Shown piece by piece: positions 61,794 through 64,000 of a DNA stretch of 64,000 nucleotides (the stretch's first letter is position 1; each line of letters starts with the position of its first letter). The notes below the pieces were generated by a model, which worked only from the letters and a program-made list of their open reading frames with translations, did no database searches and was not told the DNA's origin. Source of the stretch: JAFKFJ01 sp963786445 (GTDB lineage: Bacteria; Pseudomonadota; Alphaproteobacteria; Acetobacterales; Acetobacteraceae). The stretch spans positions 124,001-188,000 of the forward strand of contig CAWAZU010000026.1 of NCBI GenBank assembly GCA_963786445.1. The letters run 5' to 3'. The position numbers and the translations under genes were made by a program.

Positions 61794-62804
61794 TCAGGCC
61801 CCGCCGTCGGGCGCCGCCACCGAGGCGCGGACGATCAGCTTCACCGGCAGGCGCTCGACCGAAGCGGTGAAGTCCGACGCGGTCACCAGTTCGACCGCGC
61901 GGCGTCCGATGCGCGCGACCGGCTGGCGTACCGCGGTCAGCGGCGGGTCGAACAGATCGAGCGGACTGACGTCGTCGAACGCGACCACGGAAAGCCGCCG
62001 CGGCACGTCGATGCGGCGTTCGCGCAGCACCGCCAGCAGCCCCAGCACGATCTCGTCGCTCGACGCGAACACCGCGGTCGGGCGCGGCTCGGCCGCGAGC
62101 AGCGCCGCCGCCGCCGCCATGCCGTGCGCGACGCTGTACGGCCCGTGCAGGATCGCGGTGACCGCGGCGGGCGGGCCGTGCTCGAACACCGCGCGCTGCA
62201 ATCCGCCGAGCCGCTCGCGCGCGCTCATCACGTCGTCCGGCCCGCCGATGAAGCCGATGCGCCGGTGCCCGGCGGCGAGCAGGTGCCGGCCGGCCAGCCA
62301 GCCGCCGCGGCGGTTGTCGCAGAACACTTTCGGCACCTTGGTGCCGGGCACGTCCTCGTCGATCAGCACCACGCGCTCGCAGTCGTGGATGGCGCGCACC
62401 AGCGCGTCCTGCGCGCCGTGGTTGGTGACGAAGATCACGCCGTCCAGCCGCGCCCGCCGCATCCGCTCCAGATAGGCGAGTTCGCGCCCCGGCCGGTTCA
62501 GCGTCGCGTGCAGGTCGAGCGCCAGCCCGGCCGCGTCGGCGGCTTCCTCCACCGCGGCGGCGAGTTGCGCGAAGAACGGGTTGGCGATGTCGGGCACCAC
62601 CAGCCCGATGGTTTCCGCCCGTCCCAGCGACAGCCGCCGCGCGTGCGGATTGGGCCGGTAGTCGAGCTGGCGGATGGCGGCGTCGATGCGCGCGGCGGTC
62701 TCGGGCGGCAGCGACAGCAGGCGGTTGAGGTAGCGCGACACCGCCGCGGCCGAGACGCCCGCCGCCGCGGCAACGTCGCGCAGCCGCGCCGGCGCCTTGT
62801 TCAC
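61794..62804 (-). CDS. LacI family transcriptional regulator
   Basis: This 336-residue repressor has the N-terminal LacI helix-turn-helix LRDVAAAAGVSAAAVSRYLN with the hinge region IRQLDYRPNPHARRLSLG. The ligand domain follows: TIGLVVPDIANPFFAQLAAA, VFCDNRRGGWLAGRHLLAAG, and RLSVVAFDDVSPLDLFDPPL. I use GTG 62802-62804, which starts 11 bp after the upstream gene's stop; the frame is open further upstream, but that part overlaps the neighbour and has no family match. It probably responds to a sugar or nucleoside and may control the kinase and the genes beyond the window edge. Confidence 0.87.
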   Translation of the reverse strand: MNKAPARLRDVAAAAGVSAAAVSRYLNRLLSLPPETAARIDAAIRQLDYRPNPHARRLSLGRAETIGLVVPDIANPFFAQLAAAVEEAADAAGLALDLHATLNRPGRELAYLERMRRARLDGVIFVTNHGAQDALVRAIHDCERVVLIDEDVPGTKVPKVFCDNRRGGWLAGRHLLAAGHRRIGFIGGPDDVMSARERLGGLQRAVFEHGPPAAVTAILHGPYSVAHGMAAAAALLAAEPRPTAVFASSDEIVLGLLAVLRERRIDVPRRLSVVAFDDVSPLDLFDPPLTAVRQPVARIGRRAVELVTASDFTASVERLPVKLIVRASVAAPDGGA

Positions 62805-62814
62805 GCCGCCGCGC

Positions 62815-63582
62815 TCAGCCGATCCGCCCGGCAAGCCACAGCACCAGGTTGCACCAGAGCGGCAGGTAGCCGGGCCAGGCGAGGAACGGCGGCGGTCCCC
62901 AGTGCGGGCCGCAATCGGAGGCGAACACGGCGCTGCGCCCGCCGCCGACGCGCCGCAGCGCGATCAGCGGGTCGCCGCCGATGCGCGCCACCACCTGCAC
63001 ATCGGGGCGCGCCCGCGCCCGGTTCCAGCCGAGCAGCGCCGGCCAGCCGGCGAGGCCGGCGGCGACCGGATGGGCCGGATCGACGGTTTCCGGCACCACG
63101 CCCTCGGGGTGCTCCTGGCGGTCGTCGGTGGCGGAAAGGGCGACCGGCAGCACCTTGTCCACTTCCGTGCCGTGATACGCCGCCTTGCCTTCGATGCCCT
63201 GGAAGGTCAGGTAGCCGCCCACCATCAGCAGCCCGCCGCCGCCGCGCACCCATTCCGCGAGCGCCAGCAGCCGGTTGCCGGACCGTTCCGAGCGGCCAAA
63301 CGTGCGGTCGGGCAGCAGCAGCGTGTTGGCGCCGATATCGCTCAGGATCACCGCGTCGAAGGCACGCAGGCCGGCGACCGAATCGGGAAAGGCGTTGGCC
63401 GCGACATGCGAGGGCTGATAGCTCACGTCGATGCCGCCGCCGCGCAGCGCCGCCAGCATGGCGTCGCCGCCCTCGTGGTAGGAGGAGGTGGTGAAGCTGT
63501 CGAAGCCTTTCGTGTGGATGCTGTGCGTCATCCACGATTCGCCGGCCACCAGCACCCGCACCGCGCCACCCGTCTCGCTCAT
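62815..63582 (-). CDS. Glutamine amidotransferase-like protein (PF07090-type)
   Basis: This 255-residue protein opens VRVLVAGESWMTHSIHTKGF and has the hydrophobic strand-loop DAVILSDIGANTLLLPDRTF. It has a GGGGLLMVGGYLTFQGIEGK block and ends SAVFASDCGPHWGPPPFLAW. It resembles the class I glutamine amidotransferase-like fold family PF07090, whose role is not known; a C-terminal hydrophobic stretch (LPLWCNLVLWLAGRIG) is present. A catalytic Cys at the usual elbow is not evident. It lies between an M20 gene (27 bp away) and the LacI regulator on the same strand, so it is probably co-transcribed with both. The frame is intact. Confidence 0.72.
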   Translation of the reverse strand: MSETGGAVRVLVAGESWMTHSIHTKGFDSFTTSSYHEGGDAMLAALRGGGIDVSYQPSHVAANAFPDSVAGLRAFDAVILSDIGANTLLLPDRTFGRSERSGNRLLALAEWVRGGGGLLMVGGYLTFQGIEGKAAYHGTEVDKVLPVALSATDDRQEHPEGVVPETVDPAHPVAAGLAGWPALLGWNRARARPDVQVVARIGGDPLIALRRVGGGRSAVFASDCGPHWGPPPFLAWPGYLPLWCNLVLWLAGRIG

Positions 63583-63609
63583 CGCGCGTCTCTCCTGTCG
63601 TTCGTGATG

Positions 63610-64000
63610 TCACGCGCACCAGCGGCGGATCGCCAGCGCCATGACCGTCGTCGTTGCCACCAGATCGGCGAGCGGCACCATCTCGTTCGGCTGGTGCGCC
63701 TGCGTCGGATCGCCGGGGCCGAACATGATCGTGGGCGTCTGTCCCATGTCGGTCGGCAGCCCCATGTCGCTGTGCGCGCCCAGCCCCCAGAGCCGCGGCG
63801 TGTGCCCGGCCGCCGTCAGCGCATCCTGCATCGCACCGATGAACGGATGATCGGTCGGCACTTCGGCGCAGTCGGCATCGAGGGTCCAGGCGATCCGCGC
63901 CGGGTGCGCGGCCAGATACGGGTCGGCGGCGCAGACGCGCGCGAGGTGCGCCTCCACCTCCCGCTTGACGTTGCCGCCGAGGCCGAATTCGTCCTTCTCC
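63610..64000 (-). CDS. M20-family amidohydrolase, C-terminal part (cut by window edge)
   Basis: The visible 129 residues are the C-terminal part of an ArgE/DapE-type hydrolase. The end of the dimerisation domain reads FGLGGNVKREVEAHLARV, followed by DCAEVPTDHPFIGAMQDALTAAG. The catalytic-domain tail reads LGAHSDMGLPTDMGQTPTIM, then FGPGDPTQAHQPNEMVPLAD, where the AHQPNE motif supplies the last metal His. Unlike the M20 protein at 55 kb, this one keeps the His. The gene runs off the end of the window, so the first metal motifs cannot be checked. It leads the PF07090-LacI gene run on the minus strand. Confidence 0.82.
   Translation of the reverse strand, partial: EKDEFGLGGNVKREVEAHLARVCAADPYLAAHPARIAWTLDADCAEVPTDHPFIGAMQDALTAAGHTPRLWGLGAHSDMGLPTDMGQTPTIMFGPGDPTQAHQPNEMVPLADLVATTTVMALAIRRWCA

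Noticed and set aside
1..64000. CRISPR arrays, tRNA or rRNA genes, insertion sequences, prophage
   Set aside because: Reading through the intergenic gaps showed no spaced repeats, cloverleaf-like sequence, transposase or phage protein. A tRNA scan could still find something that I missed.

Overview
The window is GC-rich, gene-dense chromosomal DNA that looks like an alphaproteobacterium, most likely of the Acetobacteraceae/Rhodospirillales. The evidence is a DUF1127 gene divergent from a LysR regulator, a Hint_2-type secreted protein, a DUF2852 protein, an Acetobacteraceae-like Pro/Arg-rich hypothetical, and the many ABC uptake systems. I saw no rRNA, tRNA, CRISPR array, insertion sequence or phage genes. 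The family assignment is inference from gene types, not from a tree.

Region 1 (0-10 kb) is housekeeping: the end of an MFS drug exporter, adenine deaminase, alanine racemase, a glycosyltransferase family 61 protein, and the translation cluster rpmI-rplT-pheS-pheT read on the minus strand, with a HicAB-like pair upstream. Region 2 (10-20 kb) has an MFS transporter and two complete but different CUT2-type sugar ABC importers arranged divergently around an SMP-30/gluconolactonase gene. Region 3 (20-32 kb) has a TetR regulator with two matching palindromic operators, a large secreted metzincin protease with RTX and Hint domains, a short-chain-fatty-acid type regulator divergent from isocitrate lyase, a LysR/DUF1127 pair, an HtrA protease and a GlcD-like FAD oxidase. 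Region 4 (32-37 kb) is a branched-chain amino acid type ABC importer with a LivM-LivG fusion.

Region 5 (37-64 kb) reads as a catabolic island for small amides, ureides or N-carbamoyl/N-acyl amino acids. It holds a D-carbamoylase homologue, two Asp/Glu/hydantoin racemases, three amidohydrolases, two DUF1028 proteins, three M20 amidohydrolases, a triple Rid-domain protein, an MmgE/PrpD protein, a ribokinase-like kinase, a LacI regulator and a PF07090-like protein. Two importers (polyamine-type and dipeptide-type) are interleaved with these. Many genes overlap by 4 bp or less, so several are probably translationally coupled. The substrate is not evident from sequence.

Reading-frame breaks are common but uneven. 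They are dense in pheT, pheS, rplT, the metalloprotease, the fatty-acid regulator and aceA, and rare from 30 to 48 kb. Because pheS, pheT and rplT are essential, most breaks are probably base-calling indels in the assembly rather than real mutations. Broken genes are therefore given here as full-length CDS spans, with the approximate break positions in the evidence.
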